64,000 nt of DNA from the NCBI GenBank assembly GCA_036268455.1, contig DATAUD010000104.1, positions 62,001 through 126,000 of the forward strand, written 5' to 3'. Position numbers and translations under genes: made by a program. The first letter of the stretch is position 1. Each line of letters begins with the position of its first letter. The notes under the pieces were generated by a model. The model ran no database searches. It was not told the origin of the DNA and worked only from the letters and a program-made list of their open reading frames with translations. The DNA comes from DATAUD01 sp036268455 (GTDB lineage: Bacteria; Verrucomicrobiota; Verrucomicrobiia; Limisphaerales; Palsa-1400). Of this stretch, positions 17,467-26,682 are shown piece after piece.

Positions 17467-17757
17467 TTATGCCGGCACCAGTTCGATTTTAACTTTACGC
17501 CCCAACGCGCGGGCGGCTTTGCCCAGGGTGTTTAGCGTGACCGAGGAGTTGGACGCGTCCAACAACCGGTCCACAACCGCACGGCTCGTTTTCATCCGAG
17601 CGGCCATTTCTGTCTTGGTGAGTGATTTTTCTTTCAGAAGGCGGCTAATTTGCAGGCTCATGGCTTGCTTGAGCGCGCGCGCCTCGACTTCGCCCAGGAT
17701 GCCGTCTTCATTCAGGAAATCCCGGAAGTCACTGCCGCGATGTTTGTTTTTGTTCAT
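17467..17757 (-). CDS. XRE/HigA-like antitoxin
   Basis: A 96-residue protein beginning MNKNKHRGSDFRDFLNEDG, with a C-terminal helix-turn-helix (residues ~42-85: LKEKSLTKTEMAARMKTSRAVVDRLLD). This is the COG5606-type antitoxin that pairs with Gp49-like toxins. The antitoxin would bind the toxin and repress the operon. Start ATG 17757 is preferred; the longer reading to 17862 lies within the toxin gene. The first 29 bp overlap the 3' end of the toxin gene, a common arrangement that couples their translation. In this module class the toxin is encoded first, as here. Confidence 0.9.
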   Translation of the reverse strand: MNKNKHRGSDFRDFLNEDGILGEVEARALKQAMSLQISRLLKEKSLTKTEMAARMKTSRAVVDRLLDASNSSVTLNTLGKAARALGRKVKIELVPA

Positions 17758-18103
17758 AAATTTTGCAAATATTGTTTTTGCGTTTCTTCGCGAGATCAAC
17801 TTCATCTTGCGGCGACTTTTGCTGTTTCTTGATGAAACCGTGCAACAGGACAATTTCCTCATCCACTACAGCAAACAACGTTCGCACGATGCGATTCCTT
17901 AACCGCGAACGAATTTCCCAAATACCTTCACCCAAATTGTCAACAAGCGGTTTTCCAATCGGCCAAGCAAATTGCGCCGTCAGAATGTCCGCGCCAATGA
18001 CTTTGCGGTCCTCTTTCGGCATGGCCTTAAGCCATTCGCGTACCGGCTCAGTGCCCGCCTCCGTTCTGTAAAAAACCGTCTTAAGCGGGCGTTCAGATCT
18101 CAT
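17729..18103 (-). CDS. Gp49/HigB-like toxin (RelE superfamily)
   Basis: A 124-residue protein of the phage-derived Gp49-like (HigB/COG4679) family, predicted ribosome-dependent mRNA endonucleases. Typical blocks are present: TEPVREWLKAMPKEDRKVIG near the N-terminus, WPIGKPLVDNLGEGIWEIRS in the centre and RIVRTLFAVVDEEIVLLHGF, then KKQQKSPQDEVDLAKKR. Start ATG 18103 (MRSERPLKTVFY) is preferred to a TTG two codons earlier. A palindrome lies just upstream (18115-18132) as a likely autoregulatory operator. The toxin looks intact, so the module is probably functional. Confidence 0.9.
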   Translation of the reverse strand: MRSERPLKTVFYRTEAGTEPVREWLKAMPKEDRKVIGADILTAQFAWPIGKPLVDNLGEGIWEIRSRLRNRIVRTLFAVVDEEIVLLHGFIKKQQKSPQDEVDLAKKRKNNICKIYEQKQTSRQ

Positions 18104-18114
18104 CCACAAAACAG

Positions 18115-18132
18115 TGTATCAAAAATGATACA
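18115..18132 (-). promoter_or_regulatory. Palindromic operator candidate of the toxin-antitoxin pair
   Basis: TGTATCA (18115-18121) and TGATACA (18126-18132) form a perfect 7-bp inverted repeat around AAAA, 12 bp before the toxin ATG. XRE-type antitoxins usually bind such short palindromes over their own promoter. The flanking ~250 bp (18133-18382) contain nothing else I can support. Confidence 0.65.
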
Positions 18133-18382
18133 TTTGTCAAAAGAGAGGTTTCAAAAAAAGAAACTGCCATTCAATTTGATTCCATGACGGAAGAGTCCGT
18201 TGCACGAGTTTCTTTTCCTTCGCGTCTCGGCGATTCCAACCTCTTTGCGTTAATCTTCACCGGCCTGTTTACCTCACCCAGGAATTGCTCACCAAGGAAA
18301 CGGCGTTGCGTGTCATACCAGCGGACGGCCTAGACAAATCGGCTTCGGCTTTTAGGAAGGACGATAATGCGGCAAATCACTG

Positions 18383-19840
18383 TCACTGGTTCCGGCCCTC
18401 CGCCAGCTTCGTTTCCGCTTCCCACCCGCCGCCAAGCGCTTTGTAGAGTGAGATGAGATTGGCGGATACGGCGCGTTCGCTTTGGACGAGCTCGTCCTCC
18501 GTTTGATACATCGAGCGTTCCGCATCGAGCACGTTGATGAAATTAACCAGGCCGTTGGCGTAAAGCTGGTTTGCCACGCGCAAGGACTCCTGGCTGGATT
18601 TCACCGCCTCTTCCAACGAACGACGGCGCACTTGTTCCCTGGCATAGCGCACCAGCGCGTTTTCGACATCTTCAAAAGATCCCAGCACCGTTTTTTCGTA
18701 ATTCGCAAGAGCCTCTTCCTGCCTTGCATTTTGGACTTTGATGTTCGCGCGAATACGGCCCGCGTCAAAAATCCGCCATTGCACGGTCGGACCAACCGAC
18801 CAGAATTTGCTCGCGCCCGCGAACCAGTCGCCCGCGCTGACACTTTGGAATCCGGCCGCGCCCGTCAGCGAGAATTTGGGAAAGAGGTCCGCGGTGGCGA
18901 CTCCGATTTCGGCGGTCGCGGCGGCCAATTGCCGCTCGGCCTTTTGCACGTCCGGACGGCGCAGCAGCAATTCCGAGGGGAGTCCAACAGGCACTTCCAC
19001 AGGAGCAATTGGAATGGGCGACACGGCCGACAATTCCTCCATCAACGCTTCGGGCGGCTGGCCCAGCAATACTCCGAGCCGGTGAATGGCGGTGTGCAGA
19101 TCGATTTCGAGTGTTGGAATTTCCGCGCGCGTCGTTGACAGCAACGTGGAGGCCTGCTGCACGTCAAGGTCCGGCACAACGCCGTTGGTGAAGCGGTTTT
19201 GCGTGATCGCCAGTGATTGCTTTTGCGCGTCAATGTTTTGCCGGGCTATCTCGAGGCGCCGCTGGTAACCGCGGGCTTCGGCATAATTGCGAGCGACTTC
19301 AGCCAGGAGCGTCACCAACGTATCGCGGCGTCCATATTCGGCGGCGGCAACTTCGGCCCTGGCCGCTTCCGTGGCGCGGCGAGTTCCGCCGAACACATCC
19401 AGTTCCCAAGTGGAATCGAAGCCCGCTTGATAAACATTGTTTTCAAAAGGGACGTTCGACGGCAAGTTGAACGCGCCGATGATCGGCTGATTTTTGCTCT
19501 CTCTCAGCCGCTCGTAAGAAGCGGAGGTATTCACCGTCGGCCAAAAATCCGCGGAGGTCACTTGATATGCCGCCCGCGCTTCGCGCACCCGCGCCGAGGC
19601 AATTTTCAAATCGAGATTGGAACTCACGGCGCGTTCGATCAGGGAGTCGAGTTCCACATCGTTAAAATCTTTCCACCACGCGGCGGGATTTGCCGCGGAA
19701 CCATTCGTCTCCCCGCCCGCCATCGGTTCGCCCCACTGCGCCGGCGCCGTTGCGTTTGGCCGATGGTAATCCGGCCCCACAGTGCATCCGGCGAGGAAGA
19801 CCAATGCAAGGAAAAGACTTGTTGGATTTTTAATAATCAT
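18383..19840 (-). CDS. NodT/OprM-type outer-membrane efflux lipoprotein
   Basis: A 485-residue TolC-like outer-membrane channel. The lipoprotein signal MIIKNPTSLFLALVFLAGC ends in a LAGC lipobox, and the mature start CTVGPDYHRP is the classic NodT/OprM signature. Two outer-membrane efflux repeats follow (about 60-265 and 270-465), with long helical stretches such as ARVREARAAYQVTSADFWPTV and ELLLRRPDVQKAERQLAAA. It forms the exit duct for the EmrAB-like pump encoded directly upstream; the gap to the transporter gene is 7 bp and the direction is the same, so it is the last gene of the operon. Confidence 0.95.
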   Translation of the reverse strand: MIIKNPTSLFLALVFLAGCTVGPDYHRPNATAPAQWGEPMAGGETNGSAANPAAWWKDFNDVELDSLIERAVSSNLDLKIASARVREARAAYQVTSADFWPTVNTSASYERLRESKNQPIIGAFNLPSNVPFENNVYQAGFDSTWELDVFGGTRRATEAARAEVAAAEYGRRDTLVTLLAEVARNYAEARGYQRRLEIARQNIDAQKQSLAITQNRFTNGVVPDLDVQQASTLLSTTRAEIPTLEIDLHTAIHRLGVLLGQPPEALMEELSAVSPIPIAPVEVPVGLPSELLLRRPDVQKAERQLAAATAEIGVATADLFPKFSLTGAAGFQSVSAGDWFAGASKFWSVGPTVQWRIFDAGRIRANIKVQNARQEEALANYEKTVLGSFEDVENALVRYAREQVRRRSLEEAVKSSQESLRVANQLYANGLVNFINVLDAERSMYQTEDELVQSERAVSANLISLYKALGGGWEAETKLAEGRNQ

Positions 19841-19847
19841 GGCGTTT

Positions 19848-21401
19848 TCAGTGAACGGAGACTGCCCCCTTCGCGGAAATGCGTTTCAGAAAGAAAACGA
19901 CGGGGAGAGCGATGAATGATAACAGCGCCAGCCAGCGGAAATCATCCACATAAGCCAGCAAAGTGGATTGCCGAATTAACGAACTGTAAATCGAACCCGA
20001 GGCCATTGCTTGCGCCTGCGCCGCACCCACCTGCGGCGCAAGAGCGGCCCCTATACTTTGGAGAGTCGATTGAAACGCCGGGTCGTAAGGCGTCAAGTGT
20101 GTCACCAGAGTCGCTTGATGCGCCTGCGAGCCGCGGGCGATCATGGTCGTGACAAGAGAAATGCCTATCCCGCCTCCGAGGTTGCGCATCAAGTTGAAGA
20201 GGCCGGTGGCATTGCCCATCTGATCGTTTCGAAGCAACCCCATGGTCATTGTCGCAAGCGGCACAAACGCCAGCGCCAGACCCATGCCCTGGACTAAATT
20301 GGCGAGGGCAAAACTGCTCTCGGCAACTTGAAGGTCGATATTGCTCATCATCAAGGAGGCGGCGGCGCACAAAAGAATTCCAGTGATCATCAATTTACGG
20401 CTGTCAATCTTGCGCATGAGGAATCCGACCATTGGCAGCGCGAGCAATGCGCCGACACCGCGCGGGCTTTGGGCGAATCCGCTTTGAATGGCTGTGTAAC
20501 CGAGCACATTTTGCAAAAACAGCGGCAGCAGTGTCAGCGGGCTGAATGAGATGACGCCGAACAGCGTCGCCAGAATCGTGCCCACGGCAAAATTGCGGTT
20601 TTTGAAAACGCGAAGATTGACGATAGGGTGGGACGTCCGCAATTCGCGAATCAGAAACGCGGCGAGCGACGCAGCCGAAATGAACGTGCACCAGCAAATC
20701 CACCTCGCTCCAAACCAGTCGTCGTCCTGTCCTTTGTCGAAGATGGCTTGCATCGTCCCGAGCCAGAGCGCCAGGAAGCCAAATCCTATCGCGTCAATCC
20801 GTCCGGGTTTGGAATTGCGCACGTAATCCGGATCGAAGATGAACCGCTGGATCAAAACGAGCGCGAGAAAGCCCACCGGCAAATTAATGTAAAACAACCA
20901 GCGCCAGGAATAATTGTCGGTGATCCACCCGCCTAGCAGCGGCCCAAGCACCGGGGCCGCGACGACGCCCAATCCCCACACCGCCATCGCCTGACCGCGT
21001 TTGGCGGGCGGAAAACTTTCCAGCAAAATCGCCTGCGAAAGGGGCTGCAAAGCGCCGCCGCCCGCGCCTTGCAAAATCCGCGCGATTATCAACACACCGA
21101 GCGTCGGCGCAACGCCGCATAAAAAAGAGGCGAAAGTGAAAATCGTGGCGCAGGTCATGAAAAACCGCTTTCGGCCAAAGAAGGACGAAAACCAGCCGCT
21201 GGCCGGCAATATGATCGCATTGGAAATCAGGTAACTGGTCTGCACCCACGTCGCTTCGGAAGTGGAGGCGGAAAGGCTTCCCGCGATGTGCGGCAGCGAC
21301 ACACTGACAATCGTCGTGTCGAGAACCTCCATGAACGTCGGCAGAATCACCGCGACGGCGATCAGCCACGGGTTCACTTTGATTGGGGATTCGCTGCTCA
21401 T
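19848..21401 (-). CDS. DHA2-family drug:proton antiporter (EmrB/QacA type)
   Basis: A 517-residue major facilitator with 14 predicted transmembrane helices. DHA2 motifs are visible: MEVLDTTIVSVSLPHIAGSL (motif D1-like) in helix 1, SGWFSSFFGRKRFF (loop 2-3 motif A), RILQGAGGGALQPLSQAI (motif B) and GPLLGGWITDNYSWRWLFYIN (motif C region). It exports amphipathic toxic compounds in exchange for protons. Start ATG 21401 has AAGGATC just upstream. With the membrane-fusion protein upstream and the outer-membrane channel downstream, it makes a complete tripartite pump. Confidence 0.96.
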   Translation of the reverse strand: MSSESPIKVNPWLIAVAVILPTFMEVLDTTIVSVSLPHIAGSLSASTSEATWVQTSYLISNAIILPASGWFSSFFGRKRFFMTCATIFTFASFLCGVAPTLGVLIIARILQGAGGGALQPLSQAILLESFPPAKRGQAMAVWGLGVVAAPVLGPLLGGWITDNYSWRWLFYINLPVGFLALVLIQRFIFDPDYVRNSKPGRIDAIGFGFLALWLGTMQAIFDKGQDDDWFGARWICWCTFISAASLAAFLIRELRTSHPIVNLRVFKNRNFAVGTILATLFGVISFSPLTLLPLFLQNVLGYTAIQSGFAQSPRGVGALLALPMVGFLMRKIDSRKLMITGILLCAAASLMMSNIDLQVAESSFALANLVQGMGLALAFVPLATMTMGLLRNDQMGNATGLFNLMRNLGGGIGISLVTTMIARGSQAHQATLVTHLTPYDPAFQSTLQSIGAALAPQVGAAQAQAMASGSIYSSLIRQSTLLAYVDDFRWLALLSFIALPVVFFLKRISAKGAVSVH

Positions 21402-21436
21402 GATCCTTCGGTCGCCAGATTCCGAATCGGCGGGCG

Positions 21437-22576
21437 TTATTTCACGCGCACTTTGGGTTCCACGGACATTCCCGGACCAAGAACAAGGTTTGAATCCATC
21501 AGGCTGGACTCATCGAAAACAATTTTTACCGGCACACGCTGCAAAACTTTGATGTAGTTGCCAGTGGCGTTCTCCGACGGGAACAGGCTGAAGCGCGCGC
21601 CTGTTCCGGTTTGAATGCTGTCCACGTGGCCGGTAAATTTGTGCGCCGGGTATGCGTCCATCTTGATCTCAACGGGTTGCCCTTCGCGCATGTGAGTTAA
21701 CTGCGTTTCCTTGAAATTGGCGACTACCCACACATGCGGCAGCACGATCGCCAGCAATGGCTGGCCGATTTGGACGTACGCGCCTTGTTCCACCGTACGG
21801 TGAGTGATTCGGCCGCTCTGCGGCGCGACGACTTTGGTATAGGACAATTCCAGTTCAGCTTGATGCATCGCCGCCTCGTTTTGTTGGACGTTCGCCGCGG
21901 CGGTGTCGATGCTCGCCCGACCCAAATCCGCCTGCGCCTCGGCGGCGGCAATTTTGCTTTTTGCCACCTCCACTTGGCCGGCGGATGAATGGGCCTGGGT
22001 TTCCGCGAGATCGATCTGGCTTTGCGAAACTCCGATCTTGCCAATCGTTTGATAACGCTTCCAATCCTCAGCCGCGTAATCGGCTTGGGACTGGGCGACA
22101 GTCAGGCTGGCGCGCTCCTGCTCCACCTTGGCCTGGTCCACAGAAAATTGCGCCTTCGCTTGGGCGAGCTGGCTACGGGCCGACCCCAGGTTTCCCTCGG
22201 CCTGCGATAGTCTCGTTTGGTAATCTCGGGCATCAATCTCAAGCAGCAAGTCTCCTTCTTTGACTTCCTGGTTGTCCCGAATCAATACTCGCGTCACCCG
22301 CCCCGAAATTTGCGGAGCGACGGGCGTTACGTGTCCCTCAATGGCGGCGTCATCAGTCGATTCGTACGGCGCGAGAACCCAAAAATAATAGGCACCCGCG
22401 GCAGCCGCCACAATCAGCGCCGCCATGATGGCCAGCAACAGGCGGCCCTGCCTGGCGCTTTTTGCGGGGCGATTTCCCAAGGATTTTTCTTCACGCGGGA
22501 ACTGGCTCTCGAAGTCGGGATCGGCAAGCCGGGAAGGACTGAGGGGTTTCAGGTCTGTGTCTGCGGTTGAATTCAT
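21437..22576 (-). CDS. HlyD/EmrA-type periplasmic adaptor (membrane-fusion protein)
   Basis: A 379-residue adaptor with one N-terminal membrane anchor (RLLLAIMAALIVAAAAGAYYF), followed by the EmrA hallmark YESTDDAAIEGHVTPVAPQISGRV. It has a long alpha-helical hairpin (about 120-240), the second biotinyl-lipoyl half (VVAPQSGRITHRTVEQGAYV) and a C-terminal beta-barrel ending LVLGPGMSVEPKV. It bridges the DHA2 pump and the outer-membrane channel. ATG 22576 (MNSTADTDLKP) starts one base after the upstream hydrolase stop and is preferred to an in-frame start at 22603 that would overlap it. Confidence 0.95.
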   Translation of the reverse strand: MNSTADTDLKPLSPSRLADPDFESQFPREEKSLGNRPAKSARQGRLLLAIMAALIVAAAAGAYYFWVLAPYESTDDAAIEGHVTPVAPQISGRVTRVLIRDNQEVKEGDLLLEIDARDYQTRLSQAEGNLGSARSQLAQAKAQFSVDQAKVEQERASLTVAQSQADYAAEDWKRYQTIGKIGVSQSQIDLAETQAHSSAGQVEVAKSKIAAAEAQADLGRASIDTAAANVQQNEAAMHQAELELSYTKVVAPQSGRITHRTVEQGAYVQIGQPLLAIVLPHVWVVANFKETQLTHMREGQPVEIKMDAYPAHKFTGHVDSIQTGTGARFSLFPSENATGNYIKVLQRVPVKIVFDESSLMDSNLVLGPGMSVEPKVRVK

Positions 22577-22577
22577 A

Positions 22578-23321
22578 TTAAGGTATCTGGAGGCTTCCGC
22601 CAAAGAGCGTGAGAATCTGCTGCCAATGCCGCTCGGACGCCGCGCGGTCGTAGGCCGGAGTGTCGTTCACAGCGAAGCCGTGTTTGACATCGGGATAAAT
22701 CTCGACGGTGTGTTTTACTCCCGCGGACTGGAGCGCTGACTCAAGATGTTGTTTTTCCTCCGGCGTGAAATGAGGATCGATTCCCGCAACGCCAACATAA
22801 ATTCTGCCCCGCATTTTCGGGGCGAGCAGATGCGGGCTGTCCGGTTGATCCGTCGCCAGGCGCGCGCCGTGAAGGGACGCAGCCGCCGCGACCCGGCCGG
22901 GAAACGTCCCCGCCGCCGACAGCGCAAATGGTCCTCCCATGCAGTACCCGACGCAGCCGGTCCTCTGTTTGGCAACAGACAGTTCGGCCGCCAGGAATTC
23001 AAGGAAACTCGCTGTGTCGTCCATCACCAGCTTGTTGTTGATCGACCGCAAAAGCGTCATAAGCCGGTCTTTTTCCGGCCCTTCCGAGAAAGCAGTGGCC
23101 GCATCAAACGGTTTGGTTGGACCCGACCGATAATAAAGATCCGGCAGAAGAACGTGAAATCCGTTGGAAGCAAGCCTCTCCGCCATTTCACAAAGCGCAG
23201 GCCGAATGCCGAATGCGTCCATGTAAAAAATGACCGCCGGCGTTTCCTCCTCTGCCGGACTAAAGAAATGACACGGTGCAACGCCATCCTTCGTTTTAAT
23301 ATTTAGTGTTTTTTTATTCAT
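22578..23321 (-). CDS. Dienelactone hydrolase family protein
   Basis: A 247-residue alpha/beta hydrolase of the dienelactone hydrolase family. A Cys nucleophile sits in GCVGYCMGGPFA, the Asp in YVGVAGIDPHFTPEE and the His in DVKHGFAVND, giving the family's Cys-Asp-His triad. ATG 23321 (MNKKTLNIKTKDG) is chosen. The alternative ATG 23369 would place 16 extra residues across a near-perfect sigma-54 promoter and adds no family sequence. It heads a four-gene operon with the EmrAB-NodT-like pump (gaps 1, 35 and 7 bp), suggesting that the hydrolase modifies or detoxifies a compound that the pump exports. The natural substrate cannot be named. Confidence 0.92.
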   Translation of the reverse strand: MNKKTLNIKTKDGVAPCHFFSPAEEETPAVIFYMDAFGIRPALCEMAERLASNGFHVLLPDLYYRSGPTKPFDAATAFSEGPEKDRLMTLLRSINNKLVMDDTASFLEFLAAELSVAKQRTGCVGYCMGGPFALSAAGTFPGRVAAAASLHGARLATDQPDSPHLLAPKMRGRIYVGVAGIDPHFTPEEKQHLESALQSAGVKHTVEIYPDVKHGFAVNDTPAYDRAASERHWQQILTLFGGSLQIP

Positions 23322-23342
23322 AGCTCGCCCGTGACCCTGTTG

Positions 23343-23358
23343 CGCATGGTTCGTGCCA
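23343..23358 (-). promoter_or_regulatory. Sigma-54 promoter of the hydrolase-efflux operon
   Basis: On the minus strand TGGCACGAACCATGCG matches the sigma-54 consensus TGGCACGRNNNTTGCW at every position but two (ATGCG instead of TTGCW), with GG and GC correctly 12 bp apart. The predicted start of transcription is near 23332, giving a short ~11-nt leader to ATG 23321. A divergently transcribed sigma-54 activator gene begins about 140 bp away. Between them, inverted repeats (atcgaac 23405-23411 with gttcgat 23440-23446, and the palindrome gaacgttc at 23436-23443) are candidate activator-binding sites. Confidence 0.75.
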
Positions 23359-23500
23359 TTACAGTGCATTTTTTAAACTGTTAATAATAAACCTCTTATA
23401 ATTCATCGAACAAAGGCATGAAGGGTCTGAATCTTGAACGTTCGATTATCCGTCCTGAAGCCGATTGCAAATCCGACCCCTCTCGACTATAAGTGGGTTT

Positions 23501-25123
<1,623 letters not shown>

Positions 25124-25234
25124 GCGGATTCGATTGCATTCCAGGGGGAGCAAGAACCTGTGCGACAGTCGTGACCATCGGGAGTAGATTCGCCTCAACC
25201 GGCCGTTGAGGCCAAATGAGAAAGGAAATAGACT

Positions 25235-26251
25235 ATGCGAGGAACAGTTCTTTACGGTCCGCGCGACGTGCGTTTCGAGGAACGCGAAGCGCCGAAGATT
25301 ACCAAACCAACAGACGCCGTCATCAGGATCTCGGCCACCTGTGTATGCGGGTCGGACTTGTGGCCCTATCGCGGCATCAGCCCGGTCACAGAGCCGACTC
25401 CGATGGGACACGAATACTGCGGCATTGTCGAGGAGGTCGGCAGAGCGGTCACCTCGGTGAAGCCCGGCCAATTCGTCATCGGTTCCTTTTTTGCTTCCGA
25501 CAACACCTGCCCTCACTGTCAGGCGGGTTATCAGACTTCCTGCCAGCACAAAGAGTTCATCAACACCGCACAGGCGCCGATGTTGCGCGTCCCGCTCGCT
25601 GACGGCACCCTCGTGTCCACCCCGGATGCTCCGTCCGCCGATTTGGTTCCGAGTCTGCTGGCAGTCTCGGACGTTATGGGCACCGGCTGGTTTGCGGCCG
25701 CCGCGGCTGAAGTGAAGCCAGGCATGACGGTCGCGGTTGTCGGCGATGGCGCGGTGGGGCTTCTTGGGGTGTTGTCCGCCAAACATATGGGCGCTGAACG
25801 TATTATTGCGATGAGCGGCCACGAGACACGGCAGAAGCTCGCCCGCGAGTTCGGCGCCACCGACATCGTCACAGAACGCGGCGACGAAGGCGTTGAACGC
25901 ATCAAGGAACTGACCAAGGGCGTCGGCGCTGACGCGGTGCTGGAGTGCGTCGGCACACAAAAGTCGATGATGCAGGCGATCAATTCCACTCGCCCGGGCG
26001 GAACCGTGGGCTACGTAGGCGTCCCGCACGGAGTCGAACTCAACGGCGAGGAACTATTCTTCGCCCATGTACGTCTTTTCGGTGGCCCCGCTCCGGTGCG
26101 CCATTTTCTGCCCGAGTTGATTGACCTGGTGTTGGACGGAAAGATCAACCCCGGCAAAGTATTCGACTTGACTCTGCCTCTTGACCAAGTGGCGGAAGGT
26201 TATCGGGCGATGGACGAACGCCGAGCGATCAAGGCCCTGCTGCGTCCCTAA
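25235..26251 (+). CDS. Zinc-dependent alcohol dehydrogenase (MDR family)
   Basis: A 338-residue medium-chain dehydrogenase/reductase. Catalytic-zinc ligands appear as Cys in TCVCGSDLWPYRG and the GHEYCGIVEEVG block; a structural-zinc-like cluster SDNTCPHCQAGYQTSCQHKE is reduced compared with the usual four cysteines. The Rossmann NAD(P) site is VAVVGDGAVGLLGVLSAKHMGAERI. It interconverts an alcohol and an aldehyde or ketone. ATG 25235 has AGGAAA upstream at good spacing. A cupin gene follows 20 bp later and a 2-oxoacid decarboxylase gene converges on both. Decarboxylase plus alcohol dehydrogenase is the enzyme set for an Ehrlich-type pathway, which is inference only. Confidence 0.93.
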   Translation: MRGTVLYGPRDVRFEEREAPKITKPTDAVIRISATCVCGSDLWPYRGISPVTEPTPMGHEYCGIVEEVGRAVTSVKPGQFVIGSFFASDNTCPHCQAGYQTSCQHKEFINTAQAPMLRVPLADGTLVSTPDAPSADLVPSLLAVSDVMGTGWFAAAAAEVKPGMTVAVVGDGAVGLLGVLSAKHMGAERIIAMSGHETRQKLAREFGATDIVTERGDEGVERIKELTKGVGADAVLECVGTQKSMMQAINSTRPGGTVGYVGVPHGVELNGEELFFAHVRLFGGPAPVRHFLPELIDLVLDGKINPGKVFDLTLPLDQVAEGYRAMDERRAIKALLRP

Positions 26252-26271
26252 ACTCAACAAAAGTAATTCAT

Positions 26272-26667
26272 ATGGAAATTAAAAGAATTGGCTCACAGAA
26301 ATCCAATAAAGGACCTGCCGACTGGTTTACCGGCACGGTACGGATAGACCCGTTGTTTCAAGCGGACGCGCCGGCGCGGGTGGCGGGCGCAAGTGTCACA
26401 TTCGAACCGGGCGCTCGGACAGCGTGGCACACTCATCCGCTGGGACAGACTCTGATCGTGACCGCCGGTTGCGGGCGCGCGCGGCGATGGGGCGGTCCGG
26501 TCGAAGAAATCCGGCCGGGTGACGTGGTCTGGTTTCCGCCGGGCGAAAAGCATTGGCACGGCGCGTCGCCGAACACGGCCATGACGCACATCGCCATCCA
26601 GGAAAGCCTCGACGGAAAAGTCGTTGACTGGATGGAACAGGTCAGCGACGAACAATACCAGGCGTGA
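26272..26667 (+). CDS. Small cupin-domain protein
   Basis: A single-domain cupin of 131 residues. Cupin motif 1 is AWHTHPLGQTLIVTAGCGRARRWGG, given here by its key His and Glu-equivalent region at about 53-78. Motif 2 is PGDVVWFPPGEKHWHGA (about 84-100), containing the metal-binding His. It resembles the cupins often found beside carboxymuconolactone decarboxylases and oxidoreductases (COG1917). Metal and substrate cannot be told. It follows the alcohol dehydrogenase by 20 bp and is probably co-transcribed with it. Confidence 0.9.
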   Translation: MEIKRIGSQKSNKGPADWFTGTVRIDPLFQADAPARVAGASVTFEPGARTAWHTHPLGQTLIVTAGCGRARRWGGPVEEIRPGDVVWFPPGEKHWHGASPNTAMTHIAIQESLDGKVVDWMEQVSDEQYQA

Positions 26668-26682
26668 CGGGGCGGACTTTCC

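Noticed and set aside
18184..18332. Possible small gene (~49 codons) before the NodT-like gene
   Set aside because: Basic, Arg/Ser-rich composition without motif or binding site; not supportable.
22577..22603. Upstream start of the EmrA-like gene (MAEASRYLN...)
   Set aside because: Overlaps the hydrolase 3' end and adds no family sequence; ATG 22576 fits the one-base junction.
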